DNA of 64,000 nt from an uncultured Bacteroidales bacterium (GCA_902798385.1 CADBWK010000004.1:61045-125044); one strand, 5' to 3'; shown: positions 25,043 to 34,959, counted from the first letter of the stretch. The notes: generated from the letters alone by a model not told the origin. Program-made: numbers and translations.

Positions 25043-26145
25043 CAATCGACAATTAACATCGCATCGCCATAATCTCCGAAATGATATCCTTCTTCCACGG
25101 CCACCTCGTACGCATGCATCGTCTCTTCAAAGCCTGCGAAAGCGGCTACCATCAGCATCTGACTCGACTGGGGCATGTAGAAGTTCACGAAGAAGCTGTT
25201 CGCCACCGAGAAGTCATACGGCGGGAAGATGAACTTGTTCGTCCAACCGTCATACGGTTTGAGCAAACCGTTGGTTCCGGCTACATGCTCCATGGCCCGC
25301 ATCACCTCCGTTCCGACGGCGCAGATACGTCTCTGTTCCTCATGCGCTTTGTTCACCGCATTCGTCATAGACTCCGGAAGGATGATCTGCTCCGACTCCA
25401 TCTTGTTCTTCGTCAAGTCCTCTACATCGATATCCTTGAAGATACCCAACGATATATGGCTGGTAATAAAGGTCGTCTCAATGCCATGAATCTCCATGCG
25501 TTTGAGCAGTTGCTTGGAGAAATGCAAACCGGCAGCCGGAGCGGCTACAGCACCTATTTTATCAGCAAAGATGGTCTGATAACGCTCGGTATCCATCTCG
25601 CGGACAGGTTGGTCGTGGAAGATCTCCACATACTGCTGCATCGTCTCAGCGTCCATCGGGCGCTTGATATATTTCGGCAGCGGAGCGCTTCCGAGCGCAT
25701 AGAGACGCGGCACGAACTCCTCGTTGTCATAGTCCGTCAGGAAACGGAACGTACGACCGCGGCTGGTGGTGTTATCAATCACCTCAGCCACGATAGACGG
25801 ATCGTCCTCGAACGTGATCTTATTGCCGATACGGATCTTACGCGCCGGATCCACCAACACGTCCCAATAACGCGTACGGTGGTTCAACTCACGCAGCAAG
25901 AACACCTCAATCAAGGCATTCGTCTTCTCTTTATGTCCCCACAGACGTGCAGGGAATACCTTCGTATCATTGAAAACAAACAGATCGCCCTCGTCAAAAT
26001 AGTTCACCAACTCCGGCATTTGCTTATGCTCTATCTCACCGGATTTACGATGCAGCACCATCAGACGAGCCTCGTCGCGATACGGCGCAGGGTATTGGGC
26101 AATCAACTCCTCCGGCAGTCTAAACTTAAACTGACAGAGTCTCAT
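25042..26145 (-). CDS. queA: S-adenosylmethionine:tRNA ribosyltransferase-isomerase
   Basis: QueA transfers and isomerises the ribosyl of SAM to make epoxyqueuosine in tRNA. The start MRLCQFKFRLPEELIAQYP and the motifs VFNDTKVFPARLWG, AAPAAGLHFS and SHISLGIF are typical. The 367-aa chain is slightly longer than the common ~345 and ends with the YGDAMLIV region. The start is 1 bp past the truB stop. Two tRNA-modifying enzymes (truB, queA) are therefore adjacent. Confidence 0.97.
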   Translation of the reverse strand: MRLCQFKFRLPEELIAQYPAPYRDEARLMVLHRKSGEIEHKQMPELVNYFDEGDLFVFNDTKVFPARLWGHKEKTNALIEVFLLRELNHRTRYWDVLVDPARKIRIGNKITFEDDPSIVAEVIDNTTSRGRTFRFLTDYDNEEFVPRLYALGSAPLPKYIKRPMDAETMQQYVEIFHDQPVREMDTERYQTIFADKIGAVAAPAAGLHFSKQLLKRMEIHGIETTFITSHISLGIFKDIDVEDLTKNKMESEQIILPESMTNAVNKAHEEQRRICAVGTEVMRAMEHVAGTNGLLKPYDGWTNKFIFPPYDFSVANSFFVNFYMPQSSQMLMVAAFAGFEETMHAYEVAVEEGYHFGDYGDAMLIVD

Positions 26146-26146
26146 A

Positions 26147-26857
26147 TCATTGGATTTGTACATAATCGTATTTGGTCAATTCGTCTAAAAATTGTTCTAT
26201 CGTGTAGCAGTCTTCTACGCTCGTGTTGCCGACTCTTGTGCGGCGGAGGGCGATCAGATGTGCCCCGGAGTTTAGTTTCTGACCGATATCTCTTGCCAGT
26301 GCGCGGATATATGTTCCTTTGGAGCATACCACGCGGATGGTCAGTTGCATCTTCGCTTCATCAAACGCCAGTACCTCGATCTCATCAATCACCAGCAGTT
26401 TGGGTTTGAGTTCCACCGACTCGCCTTTTCGGGCCAACTGGTAGGCACGCTTTCCGTTGATCTGAACAGCGGAGAACATCGGTGGCACTTGCCATTGTTC
26501 GCCCAGAAACTCAGGAATCGTCTTATCAATCAGTTCGCGCGTTATATGCGCTGTCGGATAGGTAGCATCGATTTCTTTCTCCAAGTCATAACTCGGCGTT
26601 GTGGCACCCAACTGCAACGTGGCAATATACTCCTTCACATCGTATTGGAGTTGGTCGATCAACTTGGTCTTCTTACCCGTACAGATGATTACCACACCGG
26701 TGGCCAAGGGGTCTAAGGTGCCCGTATGCCCCACTTTCAGTTTCTTGGTGCCTAACTTACGGCATAAGTTCCACCGAACCTTTGCCACCAAATCAAAGGA
26801 CGTCCAACGCAGCGGTTTGTCAAACGCCAGTATCTCCCCCGCTTCAAAATCCCACAT
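26147..26857 (-). CDS. truB: tRNA pseudouridine(55) synthase
   Basis: TruB makes pseudouridine 55 in the T-loop of tRNAs. The catalytic Asp lies in the motif VGHTGTLDPLATGVV, with KPLRWTSFDLVAKVR before it and RVVCSKGTYIRALARDIG after it. I start at MWDFEAGEILAFDKP, 1 bp after the uppP stop, rather than six codons upstream. At 236 aa it is the short Bacteroidota type with little C-terminal extension. Confidence 0.96.
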   Translation of the reverse strand: MWDFEAGEILAFDKPLRWTSFDLVAKVRWNLCRKLGTKKLKVGHTGTLDPLATGVVIICTGKKTKLIDQLQYDVKEYIATLQLGATTPSYDLEKEIDATYPTAHITRELIDKTIPEFLGEQWQVPPMFSAVQINGKRAYQLARKGESVELKPKLLVIDEIEVLAFDEAKMQLTIRVVCSKGTYIRALARDIGQKLNSGAHLIALRRTRVGNTSVEDCYTIEQFLDELTKYDYVQIQ

Positions 26858-26858
26858 C

Positions 26859-27665
26859 TCAGCAAACGGTTGCAATAATCGTTACTGTTCCTACTACGGC
26901 GCAATAGAGGGCGAACCACACTAAGCGCTGACGGCGCACGATCTCTATCATGAAACGGCAGGCGAAACAACCCGTAGCAAAAGCAGCTACAAAACCGACA
27001 ATAGCCGGCAGCAGACCTAAGTCACTCACCAGCTCGCCCTTCAGCAACTTAAGCAGGTCCAGAAATGCCTCGCCTAAGATCGGTATCAGTACCATCAGGA
27101 AGGAGAACTGCGCTACACTCTCTTTCTTTACGCCGCAGAGCAATCCGGTAGCGATAGTCGTTCCCGAACGGCTTAGACCCGGCAGTACAGCGCAAGCTTG
27201 TGCTATACCGATGATGAACGCATCCTTGTACGTCACCTCGTGTCCGGTACTCTGACGCTTCTTCTGCAACCACTCGCTAAGCGCCAACAATGCCGCCGTG
27301 ATCAACAAGCAGATACCCACTAACAGCAAACCGTTGCCGAAGAAAGCCTCCACTTGATCTTTGAAGAACATACCGACGATGAACACCGGTATCATCGACA
27401 CCAGGATCTTCGCTACATAGTCCTTCTCTGCGTTCCATTGAAGCGTGGTGAACGTGCCCTTGAACAGTTGCGCTACCTCATGCCATAACACCACCAAGGT
27501 CGATAAGACCGTCGCGGCATGCACGATGATAGCAAAGGTCAGATTCTCCTCTCCACTCGTGCCCAACAGAGCCTGCCCGATCTCCAAATGACCGGACGAC
27601 GAGACTGGAAGAAACTCCGTCAGTCCCTGCACGATACCTAATATCAGCGCCTCGAACCAACTCAT
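26859..27665 (-). CDS. uppP: Undecaprenyl-diphosphatase
   Basis: UppP (BacA) dephosphorylates undecaprenyl diphosphate to recycle the lipid carrier of peptidoglycan and O-antigen synthesis. The 268-aa polytopic protein has the two signature motifs: the [19 protein letters not shown] stretch near the N-terminus and the [14 protein letters not shown] stretch near residue 165. The start overlaps the DUF3098 gene stop by 4 bp. It fits the envelope theme of the operon (gldK-N, ftsX upstream). Confidence 0.96.
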   Translation of the reverse strand: MSWFEALILGIVQGLTEFLPVSSSGHLEIGQALLGTSGEENLTFAIIVHAATVLSTLVVLWHEVAQLFKGTFTTLQWNAEKDYVAKILVSMIPVFIVGMFFKDQVEAFFGNGLLLVGICLLITAALLALSEWLQKKRQSTGHEVTYKDAFIIGIAQACAVLPGLSRSGTTIATGLLCGVKKESVAQFSFLMVLIPILGEAFLDLLKLLKGELVSDLGLLPAIVGFVAAFATGCFACRFMIEIVRRQRLVWFALYCAVVGTVTIIATVC

Positions 27666-27877
27666 TTCTTCTTACCGCGGAATAAGATTGCGAAAAGCAT
27701 GAACACGAATCCGAACAATGCAATCATCGGTCCCACCGTGATACGGCGGAAGGAGAAGATATCCGGATTATACACCTCACCCGACGGTTCACCGGTCATC
27801 AACGCGAAACCGATCACGATGATAACAACGGAGACAGCAATAAGGATGAGATTGAGTTTGGGTAATGTATGTTTCAT
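27662..27877 (-). CDS. DUF3098 small membrane protein
   Basis: A 71-aa protein with two transmembrane helices ([19 protein letters not shown] and [18 protein letters not shown]) and a Lys-rich tail, matching the Bacteroidota family DUF3098 that is usually found between ftsX and uppP, as here. It overlaps both neighbours by 4 bp. The function is unknown; cotranslation with ftsX suggests a cell-division or envelope role. Confidence 0.88.
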   Translation of the reverse strand: MKHTLPKLNLILIAVSVVIIVIGFALMTGEPSGEVYNPDIFSFRRITVGPMIALFGFVFMLFAILFRGKKK

Positions 27878-28737
27878 ATCTCGTATAACGAATTATTATC
27901 CATGCGAATATACTTGCCGGTAGCAATCAGCGAAGCAAAAAGCGTGATCAACAAGCCGGAAGCGAGCACCAGCACGGAAACGAATGCAATATTCTGCCAC
28001 GTAAGCGGGAAAAGTAGTACACCCATCTTGAAATCCACATAATAGACCACGCCGCTCAATACCGCCAACGCCACGATGCCGGATATCAAGCCCATCAGCA
28101 TGTTACGCAGCACAAACGGACGACGCGTCACCCAAGATGTAGCGCCCACCAAAGTCATCGTATTGATGATAAAACGCTTGGCGTATATCTGCAAACGAAT
28201 CGTATTGACAATCAGTACCAACGACACCAACAATAAAGCCAAAGCCACAGCCAACAAGATCAAAGAGAAATCCTGTACGTTACTGCTCATCAGATCCGCT
28301 AAGTCGCGCGGGTAGAGCACCTCTGTCACATAGGGCAAGGACTCCAACTGAGCCGCTATCACCTCCAGACTATCCGGATCACTGTACACATCCGTCGGAT
28401 GGATCTCATAACTTGCCGACAGCGGATTATAGCCTAAGAACGTACTGGGATCCTCGCCTAACGAACGGATATGCTCCTCTAAAGCCTGCTGCGCAGAGAC
28501 ATAGTTAAAACTGCTGCATTGGTTGCCGGAGGACAAGATCGTCTCCAGACGGGCACACTGCGTACTATCCGCATCCGATGACAGCACGGCCGTCATCGTG
28601 ATGTTCTCGCGCATGCGCGTAATAAGAGAATCGGCGGAGAGCAATAAAATGCCCTCCAACCCGATCAGACACAGCACCAACGAAACGCTGATGGCCGATG
28701 TCACATAGGAATTACGAAACCGATGTTTACGCATCAA
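27874..28737 (-). CDS. ftsX: Cell division protein FtsX
   Basis: FtsX is the membrane subunit of the FtsEX complex that activates septal peptidoglycan hydrolases. The 287-aa chain has an N-terminal helix (AISVSLVLCLIGLEGILLLS), a periplasmic domain of ~115 residues, and three C-terminal helices (LILLAVALALLLVSLVLIV, GLISGIVALAVLSGVVYYV, IAFVSVLVLASGLLITLF), the usual MacB/FtsX layout. FtsE is not adjacent. Its ATG overlaps the gldN stop by 4 bp, so it is directly linked to the secretion operon. Confidence 0.94.
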   Translation of the reverse strand: MMRKHRFRNSYVTSAISVSLVLCLIGLEGILLLSADSLITRMRENITMTAVLSSDADSTQCARLETILSSGNQCSSFNYVSAQQALEEHIRSLGEDPSTFLGYNPLSASYEIHPTDVYSDPDSLEVIAAQLESLPYVTEVLYPRDLADLMSSNVQDFSLILLAVALALLLVSLVLIVNTIRLQIYAKRFIINTMTLVGATSWVTRRPFVLRNMLMGLISGIVALAVLSGVVYYVDFKMGVLLFPLTWQNIAFVSVLVLASGLLITLFASLIATGKYIRMDNNSLYEI

Positions 28738-29681
28738 TACTCCCAGAGATCCTGCTCGAAGTTAAGCAACTCCGTAGCAATACGTGCTTGCTCTTTCTTG
28801 ACGTCCTCTTCTTTGGTTGCGTAGTCAGGAATCCAACGGTTGTACATGTTACCCTCACCTACGATATACGAAGTGAACAGACGTTTCTGGAAGAACTCGT
28901 CAAACGTCACACGCTTAACCTCGTTGCGGTTAGGAATAGCGTACTGCATAGCCATGTACGGACGCAGTTGATCGAACGGAATCCAGAACATAATCGACTC
29001 ACGCAGCGATGCCATGACGTTCGAGCTGTCACGGGTCATGATCTTATCCGACTGAAGCGGCGCGATAGCCATGATCTTCGTGTGCAGACGGGACGTGTGC
29101 TTGTCGAAGAAAACAACCTCTTGGATCAAGTACTTCAACTGGTTCTTCACGATCGGCTCAAAACGATAGAAGTGGCCGGACAACTCATCCGCGATACTAT
29201 CGTAGTGAATCAACATAGCGTCTGACTCAGAGATATCATAGTGAGACGGGTCATCCGAATAGTCAGTCAACGGGTCATCTACCATGAACATCGTAGGAAT
29301 CGTAGCTTTGCCGATCGGCTCCTGTTTGAAGTCCGGTTTGATAGTCTCCATGTTCTTCTCGTAGATAGGCAGACCGTCTACTACAGCATCCGCAATCACC
29401 TTGAACAGGTTACGATAGTCCGCATCGTCCGACTTCGTCGGGAAGTAGAGCTGATAGTTCTGCTTGTAACGCATATCGATGATACGATAGACATAGCGAG
29501 CCCAAATCACGTCATCAATACGGTGATCGACCATCACAATCGTATCGTGAGCCTGCGAGAACTCCTCCGTTTGGATACGCGCGCTACCCATCTCATCGAA
29601 GAACGAGATAACTTTATGCTGTGCCTGAGCGGTGATAACGCCAAACATCAAGCATGCGATAATACTAATTTTCTTTATCAT
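28734..29681 (-). CDS. gldN: Type IX secretion / gliding protein GldN (PorN)
   Basis: GldN/PorN forms the periplasmic ring of the type IX translocon with GldK. The 315-aa chain starts with a signal peptide (MIKKISIIACLMFGVITAQAQ) and contains the family segments DDVIWARYVYRIIDMRYKQN, LFKVIADAVVDG, YLIQEVVFFDKHTSRL and FDEFFQKRLFTSYIVGEGN. It ends at an unusually intimate 4-bp overlap with ftsX and lies 11 bp after gldM. Confidence 0.95.
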   Translation of the reverse strand: MIKKISIIACLMFGVITAQAQHKVISFFDEMGSARIQTEEFSQAHDTIVMVDHRIDDVIWARYVYRIIDMRYKQNYQLYFPTKSDDADYRNLFKVIADAVVDGLPIYEKNMETIKPDFKQEPIGKATIPTMFMVDDPLTDYSDDPSHYDISESDAMLIHYDSIADELSGHFYRFEPIVKNQLKYLIQEVVFFDKHTSRLHTKIMAIAPLQSDKIMTRDSSNVMASLRESIMFWIPFDQLRPYMAMQYAIPNRNEVKRVTFDEFFQKRLFTSYIVGEGNMYNRWIPDYATKEEDVKKEQARIATELLNFEQDLWEY

Positions 29682-29692
29682 AGTCTTGTCTT

Positions 29693-31264
29693 TTAATTCA
29701 GAGTTAAAGGAATCGGAGACAGCGGTACAACTTTACCGTCCGGACCTTTCGCACGGATATCCTTCAGAATGACGGAGTTACCCGGCTTAAGTTTGCCCAT
29801 ACGATCCATCTGTTCTTTGGTGAACTTGTTGCTCTTCGACTCCATCAGCACACCGTTGATATCTGCACGGAAACCGACGATCTGGAAAGGAAGATCCAAC
29901 AAACCTTCCGGACCATAGGAAGCGATTACCGTCGAATTCGGGTTCAACAATACGCTACGAGGAATTGGTTTCTCACCGTTGTACTCGTTCTCACCCGATT
30001 TGAAGTAAGCACCCGGTTTCGGCAGCGCCTTTACACGGTATTCCCTGCTTCCCATCGGTTGCATACGACCGTCTAACTCAGCCGATACAGAGATCGATAC
30101 ACTCTTCGATCCGTCACCCGGCTTGATGATCCACAGACCACCTTGCTGACGAACAGCTGCACCACTGACACTCACTTTTACCTTGTCATTAGCCACACCC
30201 GGTACCGAGATAGAGAACTTATTGTCATATCCGCGATACATAATGTTCAGGTCGGTATTCGAGATCGTTACAGCCGGCTCACCGACGCTATACTCGCTCG
30301 AGAACGGCAGTTGCTCCATCTCGCCGGAAGAAGGGTTCTGGAAGGAAATCCAACCGGAATATTTCTTCAAACCGGTACCAGAAGCAGCTACTTCATAGAT
30401 ACCCTGATCGTTCAAACGCTGACCTTCTACATAGTACTCCGGACGTTGCGTCGAGTCCACTGCTGCCAAGATAATCTGTGCCGTATACTTACCGCCACGA
30501 ATCACATAGTTCGAGTTCGGGATCACGTACGCGTTCAGTTTATTCACACGCAGGTCACCTGCGTCCGTACGATCCATCAAGTACTGAATCAACTGACTCT
30601 CCGTCGAACGAACATCGTTCTGCATCTTCGTCAAAATAGTGATCGAAGCACCTACAGGCATACCGTCGAAAATAGCGACTTCCCAGTCGCACGAGTCTTT
30701 CTCATGCGCATTGTAACCGCGCTCTGTAGCCAGGTTCTGCTGAATCGAGTTACGCAACTCAGCGTCTTGCTCTGCCAAACCGGCTGCATAGTCACGATAG
30801 TACGCTACGATCTCTTTCAGTTTCAGACCGTTACCTTGTACAATCGCGTATTGACCGGTTACATCCAGGTTCGAGTTTCCTTCAATATGCATCGTCGGAT
30901 CAATACCTTGAGCTTTCCATTCATCTACCGTCTTCTGACCGTCAGCCAAAATAGCGATGTGCTCCTTGAAATCCTGAATGTAATTGAAGAGCGAATCTGC
31001 ACGCTTCTGGACTTCCAATGCCTTATCGAACCACTCTTGCGTCTTCTCCGGGTTGTCTGCGTTAGCAGCCTTGAAATCGTTATAGAGTTTCGCGTTACGT
31101 GTATCCGATGCAGCGATAGAGGAGTGCAGACTGTTATCCACCAACGTAAAACCGTTGAGGATATCCGTACTTACGTTCAACGCCAACATGGCGGTGAGCA
31201 CCAAGTACATCATACCTATCATCTTTTGTCTCGGGGTTTCCGGACAGTTTTTTGCTCCACCCAT
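29693..31264 (-). CDS. gldM: Type IX secretion / gliding protein GldM (PorM)
   Basis: GldM is the periplasm-spanning stator/rod partner of GldL in the proton-driven type IX motor. The 523-aa protein has a single N-terminal membrane helix (KMIGMMYLVLTAMLALNVS) directly after a short cytoplasmic segment, then the helical D1 region and the beta-rich D2-D4 domains, with KLNAYVIPNSNYVIRGGKY and the C-terminal FRADINGVLMESKSNKF. It follows gldL by 53 bp and precedes gldN by 11 bp. Confidence 0.96.
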   Translation of the reverse strand: MGGAKNCPETPRQKMIGMMYLVLTAMLALNVSTDILNGFTLVDNSLHSSIAASDTRNAKLYNDFKAANADNPEKTQEWFDKALEVQKRADSLFNYIQDFKEHIAILADGQKTVDEWKAQGIDPTMHIEGNSNLDVTGQYAIVQGNGLKLKEIVAYYRDYAAGLAEQDAELRNSIQQNLATERGYNAHEKDSCDWEVAIFDGMPVGASITILTKMQNDVRSTESQLIQYLMDRTDAGDLRVNKLNAYVIPNSNYVIRGGKYTAQIILAAVDSTQRPEYYVEGQRLNDQGIYEVAASGTGLKKYSGWISFQNPSSGEMEQLPFSSEYSVGEPAVTISNTDLNIMYRGYDNKFSISVPGVANDKVKVSVSGAAVRQQGGLWIIKPGDGSKSVSISVSAELDGRMQPMGSREYRVKALPKPGAYFKSGENEYNGEKPIPRSVLLNPNSTVIASYGPEGLLDLPFQIVGFRADINGVLMESKSNKFTKEQMDRMGKLKPGNSVILKDIRAKGPDGKVVPLSPIPLTLN

Positions 31265-31317
31265 TGCTGAAGTGTTTTAGTTTTGTTCTAATTAACTGTT
31301 TTACAATTCGTTATGCA

Positions 31318-32238
31318 TCATGCCAATGCATTCAACATGCTACCGTAGATGCTATTCAGATCAGCTACTTGCTTCTGCAGTTGTTTTGCACCGTTAGCGA
31401 AAGCCACCTGAGCATCTGCTGCCTCTTTTGCAGCGGCTGCTGCGCTCTTCTGAGCCTCTGTCTGAGCTTTAACCGATTGCAACTGCAACTCATAAACGGA
31501 GTTCAACGAAGCAATATTCTTGCCAACCTGCTCAACACCTGCCTTATAAGCCTTCGTCTCTTCTGCTACACTCTTCATGTCAGCACCAATCTGAGCATAT
31601 GCACCGGACAAACCTTGGGTAGCCTGCGACAAGTTATCGGTAGCGATACCTACGTTAGCCAACTTAGATGCATATTCAGTCGTTGCAGCCTCTGCAGCAG
31701 CCAGTTTCTCGTTCAACTTAACACCACTCTGAGCTACCTTACCCAACTCAGCAAACTGCGTAGCGGTCTTAGCCAACTCACCAATACCTTCTTTCAATGC
31801 TTTGAAGTCCTCATCCTTCAAGCCCGGAGCCTTTGCAGACGGTTCTGCTGCGCCCGGAGCTGCAACGCCGCTGGCTGCAACAGCCGGTGCACCGGCTACG
31901 CCTGCGCCCAACAACGTAGGACGCGGTTGTTTGGATTTCTCTTCCAACAACTCAGGCTTCGTTCCATACTCCAACAATTGCGGGAAAACGTTCTCCCAGT
32001 GGAACTCCGGATGCGGATGCTCCAACGTACCGATCAAGAACAGGAATGCCTCGGTAAACATACCGATCATAAGCACCTGACTTGCACCAGGCCAGTGCAA
32101 AATCTTAAACAACGCACCGATAATAACGACCGATGCACCTGCCGAATAAATAATGTTTACGACGTTCTTTCCATCATAGGACTCATACCAATGGAAGAAT
32201 CTTGCACCAAAACCTTGGTTTGCTTTTTCTGTAGCCAT
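31318..32238 (-). CDS. gldL: Type IX secretion / gliding protein GldL (PorL)
   Basis: GldL is the inner-membrane motor subunit that converts proton motive force to rotation with GldM. Two N-terminal helices are visible (NVVNIIYSAGASVVIIGALFK and QVLMIGMFTEAFLFLIGTL, the second with the membrane Glu important for proton flow), followed by a cytoplasmic Ala/Pro-rich linker with low complexity and a long coiled-coil C-terminus (residues ~140-306). The Ala-rich linker makes it longer than many orthologues. Confidence 0.95.
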   Translation of the reverse strand: MATEKANQGFGARFFHWYESYDGKNVVNIIYSAGASVVIIGALFKILHWPGASQVLMIGMFTEAFLFLIGTLEHPHPEFHWENVFPQLLEYGTKPELLEEKSKQPRPTLLGAGVAGAPAVAASGVAAPGAAEPSAKAPGLKDEDFKALKEGIGELAKTATQFAELGKVAQSGVKLNEKLAAAEAATTEYASKLANVGIATDNLSQATQGLSGAYAQIGADMKSVAEETKAYKAGVEQVGKNIASLNSVYELQLQSVKAQTEAQKSAAAAAKEAADAQVAFANGAKQLQKQVADLNSIYGSMLNALA

Positions 32239-32284
32239 AATTCTATTGCTTGTTTTAAAATTTATATACTTTATAATATAAGGT

Positions 32285-33631
32285 TTATTCGCCTATGTAC
32301 GCGCGGACGCAACGGAAGCCGATGTACGGACGGCTCTCGTATTGATACTCGTAAGTACGTACGCCGCACTGCATGAAGTAACTGATATCCTTCCAGCTAC
32401 CACCCTTGACAACTTTGCGCTTCAAGATGTCCGGATCGGCCTTACGAGCCATATAACTGTAGTCCGGATTCAAGTCATGAATATGCGTGTTAGCCGCCGG
32501 CTGATATGCAGAGTTCGTCCACTCCGATACGTTACCTGCCATATCGAACAAACCGAAATCATTCGGACGGAACTGAGCCACCTTCATCGTCGTCGTTCCC
32601 GTATCATCGTTGTATGCACCACGGTACGGCTTGAAGTTAGCAAAGAAGCAACCCTTGCCGTCACGAGCGTAGTTACTACCCCAAGGATACATCGCCATCT
32701 TACGACCGCCACGAGCAGCATACTCCCATTGAGCCTCCGTCGGCAGACGGTACTCGTTCACCTCAATCGACGAGTTCATATTGAACAGTTTCGTACGCCA
32801 GTTACAGAACGCATGCGCCTGCTCCCACGTAACACCAACCACCGGATACTCTGCATATCCCGGGTGCTTGAAGTACATGTGCAGCAACGGATCGTTGTAC
32901 GAGAACTGGAAGTCACGCGCCCATACCAGCGTATCCGGATAGATACTGATGATCTTCTCGGTCAACAGGTCTTTCGGCTCACGCAGCGGACGGATGATCG
33001 TCGAGTCCTTGATCTCGTTATTGGCGTTTACCCAGAACGTATCTACACGTGCCGTAGCTCCGGGAGGATAAGTACTCGTTGCCACGTCGAATTTATTACG
33101 TTGCGGCAGGGCCTCGTCCATGTTCACCCAGTTGTAACGGTAGTGCAGGTTGTTCGTATTGAAACGACCATCCGAGTAGTACATCGAAGACAAAGCGTCG
33201 ACGACATCCTCCTCTTTGCTCTTCCAAGGAATCTTCTTACTCCAGTTGATGCGGAAATTCTCCTCATCGAAGTCCTCATCCTTCGGCTGGATAGCATAAT
33301 CCGTCATACCTGCTGCGATCAAGTTCGTCAGCGCGATCGAGTCACGTACCCAGTTTACGAATTGATGGTACTCGTTATTGGTGATCTCCGTCTCGTCCAT
33401 CCAGAACGCATCCACGGTAACCATAATCACGTTATCCGGCTGCTCAAATACAGCGGATTGCGTGTTCGCACCCATCATAAAACTACCTTTCTTGATAAAC
33501 AACATACCATAAGGATTTGCCTCCTTAAAATTGGTCGACTTGTACGCTCCCACGAGCTCTCCAGCCGGTTTGTTGCAACTAGCCACTACAAACGCTAACG
33601 CGATCAATGGCAAAATCTTACTGATTTTCAT
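32285..33631 (-). CDS. gldK: Type IX secretion lipoprotein GldK (PorK)
   Basis: Outer-membrane-anchored lipoprotein of the FGE-sulfatase fold that forms the GldK/N ring. The lipobox is VASCNK (Cys ~19). The body has FIKKGSFMMG, VDAFWMDETEITNNEYHQFVNW, YPVVGVTWEQAHAFCNW, EYRLPTEAQWEYAARGG and GNVSEWTNSAY, the pattern of formylglycine-generating enzymes without their catalytic cysteines. The 448-aa length is typical. It lies 2 bp after porP and 46 bp before gldL. Confidence 0.96.
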   Translation of the reverse strand: MKISKILPLIALAFVVASCNKPAGELVGAYKSTNFKEANPYGMLFIKKGSFMMGANTQSAVFEQPDNVIMVTVDAFWMDETEITNNEYHQFVNWVRDSIALTNLIAAGMTDYAIQPKDEDFDEENFRINWSKKIPWKSKEEDVVDALSSMYYSDGRFNTNNLHYRYNWVNMDEALPQRNKFDVATSTYPPGATARVDTFWVNANNEIKDSTIIRPLREPKDLLTEKIISIYPDTLVWARDFQFSYNDPLLHMYFKHPGYAEYPVVGVTWEQAHAFCNWRTKLFNMNSSIEVNEYRLPTEAQWEYAARGGRKMAMYPWGSNYARDGKGCFFANFKPYRGAYNDDTGTTTMKVAQFRPNDFGLFDMAGNVSEWTNSAYQPAANTHIHDLNPDYSYMARKADPDILKRKVVKGGSWKDISYFMQCGVRTYEYQYESRPYIGFRCVRAYIGE

Positions 33632-33633
33632 AC

Positions 33634-34599
33634 TTACAAGTATCTAATTGATTTATATTTATTCGTTCTTTTCGGCTTCAGGATATCAAATCCGTACGCC
33701 AGGTATATCTCGTGGCTTCCATAACTCTCCAATAGTAACTTGTTCGTCGGCAGTTCACAACTGTAACCCAACTGCAAGCCGGAGATTATATCGATGCCTA
33801 ACAATATATTCACACTTCCTAATATACGATATCCGAGTCCCCACCGGTACCGGTCTTTGTAATCGCACATCAGTGTCAAGTTTACGTCCCAACTCTTAAA
33901 ATCACTCATCACCATCACACTCGGCGTCAACACCCATTCTCGGTAGTTCTTCAATCGAAAATGATATCCGCCCGTCACATACATCGTTCCCACCAAAGTC
34001 ACTATCTGCTCTACACCGCTCGTTCCGTCACTCCAGTCAACACCCGGTCGCGTCAAATGACTGTAACTTGCTCCGACCCACCAAACCGGCGTACTGTAAT
34101 ACACTCCCAAGCCCATATCGAACTTCATTCCCGATTTGCTTCCCGTCGGTATCGCATCGTCATTCGCCTCGTGATACTCATCGCCCATCTGACTCAAATT
34201 CACCGAATCGCCTTTAAACCCCACATTCACAAAACCCAAATCAACACCCACACACAAATACCCTTTTCCTAATTTCTGGCGATATGCATACTGAGCATAC
34301 AACGATTGCGTCGTAAACAATCCAAATCGATCATTCAAAAATCGTATTCCCGCACCATGACTCGTCTTGCCTATTACAAAAGGAGAACTAAAACTAAACC
34401 AGGTACTCATCGGTGCGTTCTTAATGTCCACATACTGCATGCGGTGCATTCCCGCTACCTTCATCAATCCCCCTTCTCCTACAGCCGCCGGATTATATGC
34501 TGTCGGCAAGTACATATATTGCCCCATTTGCGGGTCAAACTGCGCACTCGCAGTTACAACGGTCAAAAGACCAAACAGGACAATAACAATTCGTTTCAC
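33634..34599 (-). CDS. porP: PorP/SprF family type IX secretion protein
   Basis: Outer-membrane beta-barrel component of the type IX system. I start at a GTG (residues KRIVIVLFGLLTVVTASAQ), 7 bp after the stop of the upstream DUF2795 gene; an upstream in-frame extension overlaps that gene and is unlikely. The mature protein begins FDPQMGQYMYLPTAYNPAAVG, the PorP/SprF signature, and continues with barrel strands to the C-terminal region (YGFDILKPKRTNKY). 321 aa is the usual size. First gene of the gldKLMN set. Confidence 0.93.
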   Translation of the reverse strand: MKRIVIVLFGLLTVVTASAQFDPQMGQYMYLPTAYNPAAVGEGGLMKVAGMHRMQYVDIKNAPMSTWFSFSSPFVIGKTSHGAGIRFLNDRFGLFTTQSLYAQYAYRQKLGKGYLCVGVDLGFVNVGFKGDSVNLSQMGDEYHEANDDAIPTGSKSGMKFDMGLGVYYSTPVWWVGASYSHLTRPGVDWSDGTSGVEQIVTLVGTMYVTGGYHFRLKNYREWVLTPSVMVMSDFKSWDVNLTLMCDYKDRYRWGLGYRILGSVNILLGIDIISGLQLGYSCELPTNKLLLESYGSHEIYLAYGFDILKPKRTNKYKSIRYL

Positions 34600-34606
34600 A
34601 AATCTA

Positions 34607-34834
34607 TCAATACTCCTCCTCGTTATAAAGGAAATCATCATCATTGGTCGGGAAATCAGGCCAGATATCCAATATGCTCTCGTACTGTTCCTCGTCATCT
34701 CCTTCCAATTCCTGCAAGTTCTCAATTACCTCAAGAGGCAACCCCTCTCTGTTGGCATAGTCCAACAACTCATCTTTCGTCGCCGGCCACGGCGCGTCAT
34801 CTAATCTCGATGCCAATTCTAATGTCCAATACAT
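34607..34834 (-). CDS. DUF2795 family small acidic protein
   Basis: A 75-aa acidic protein starting MYWTLELASRLDDAPWPATKDELLDYANREG, the DUF2795 pattern common in Bacteroidales, ending in a run of acidic and aromatic residues (DDDFLYNEEEY). The ORF is open 22 codons upstream but that part overlaps the promoter at 34870-34900, so I use the internal ATG. It leads the porP-gldKLMN block; a role in that system is possible but not shown. Confidence 0.82.
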   Translation of the reverse strand: MYWTLELASRLDDAPWPATKDELLDYANREGLPLEVIENLQELEGDDEEQYESILDIWPDFPTNDDDFLYNEEEY

Positions 34835-34869
34835 ACGTGTTATTATGCGTGTAAAATCAAAAAAGCGTG

Positions 34870-34900
34870 CAAAAGTAGTAAAAATCTCCGATTTGTGCAA
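34870..34900 (-). promoter_or_regulatory. Promoter upstream of the DUF2795-porP-gldKLMN block
   Basis: Minus strand -7 TACTTTTG (34870-34877), -33 TTG (34898-34900), 20-nt gap. It is the first clear promoter upstream of the type IX genes. Confidence 0.75.
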
Positions 34901-34959
34901 ATAATTCTGTCATTATTTTACAATTTTCGTCATTTTTTGGCACTTCAATTACATTTTCG

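Noticed and set aside
33634-34725. Long N-terminal extension of porP
   Set aside because: It would overlap the DUF2795 gene by more than 100 bp and bury the signal peptide; the GTG at 34599 fits better.
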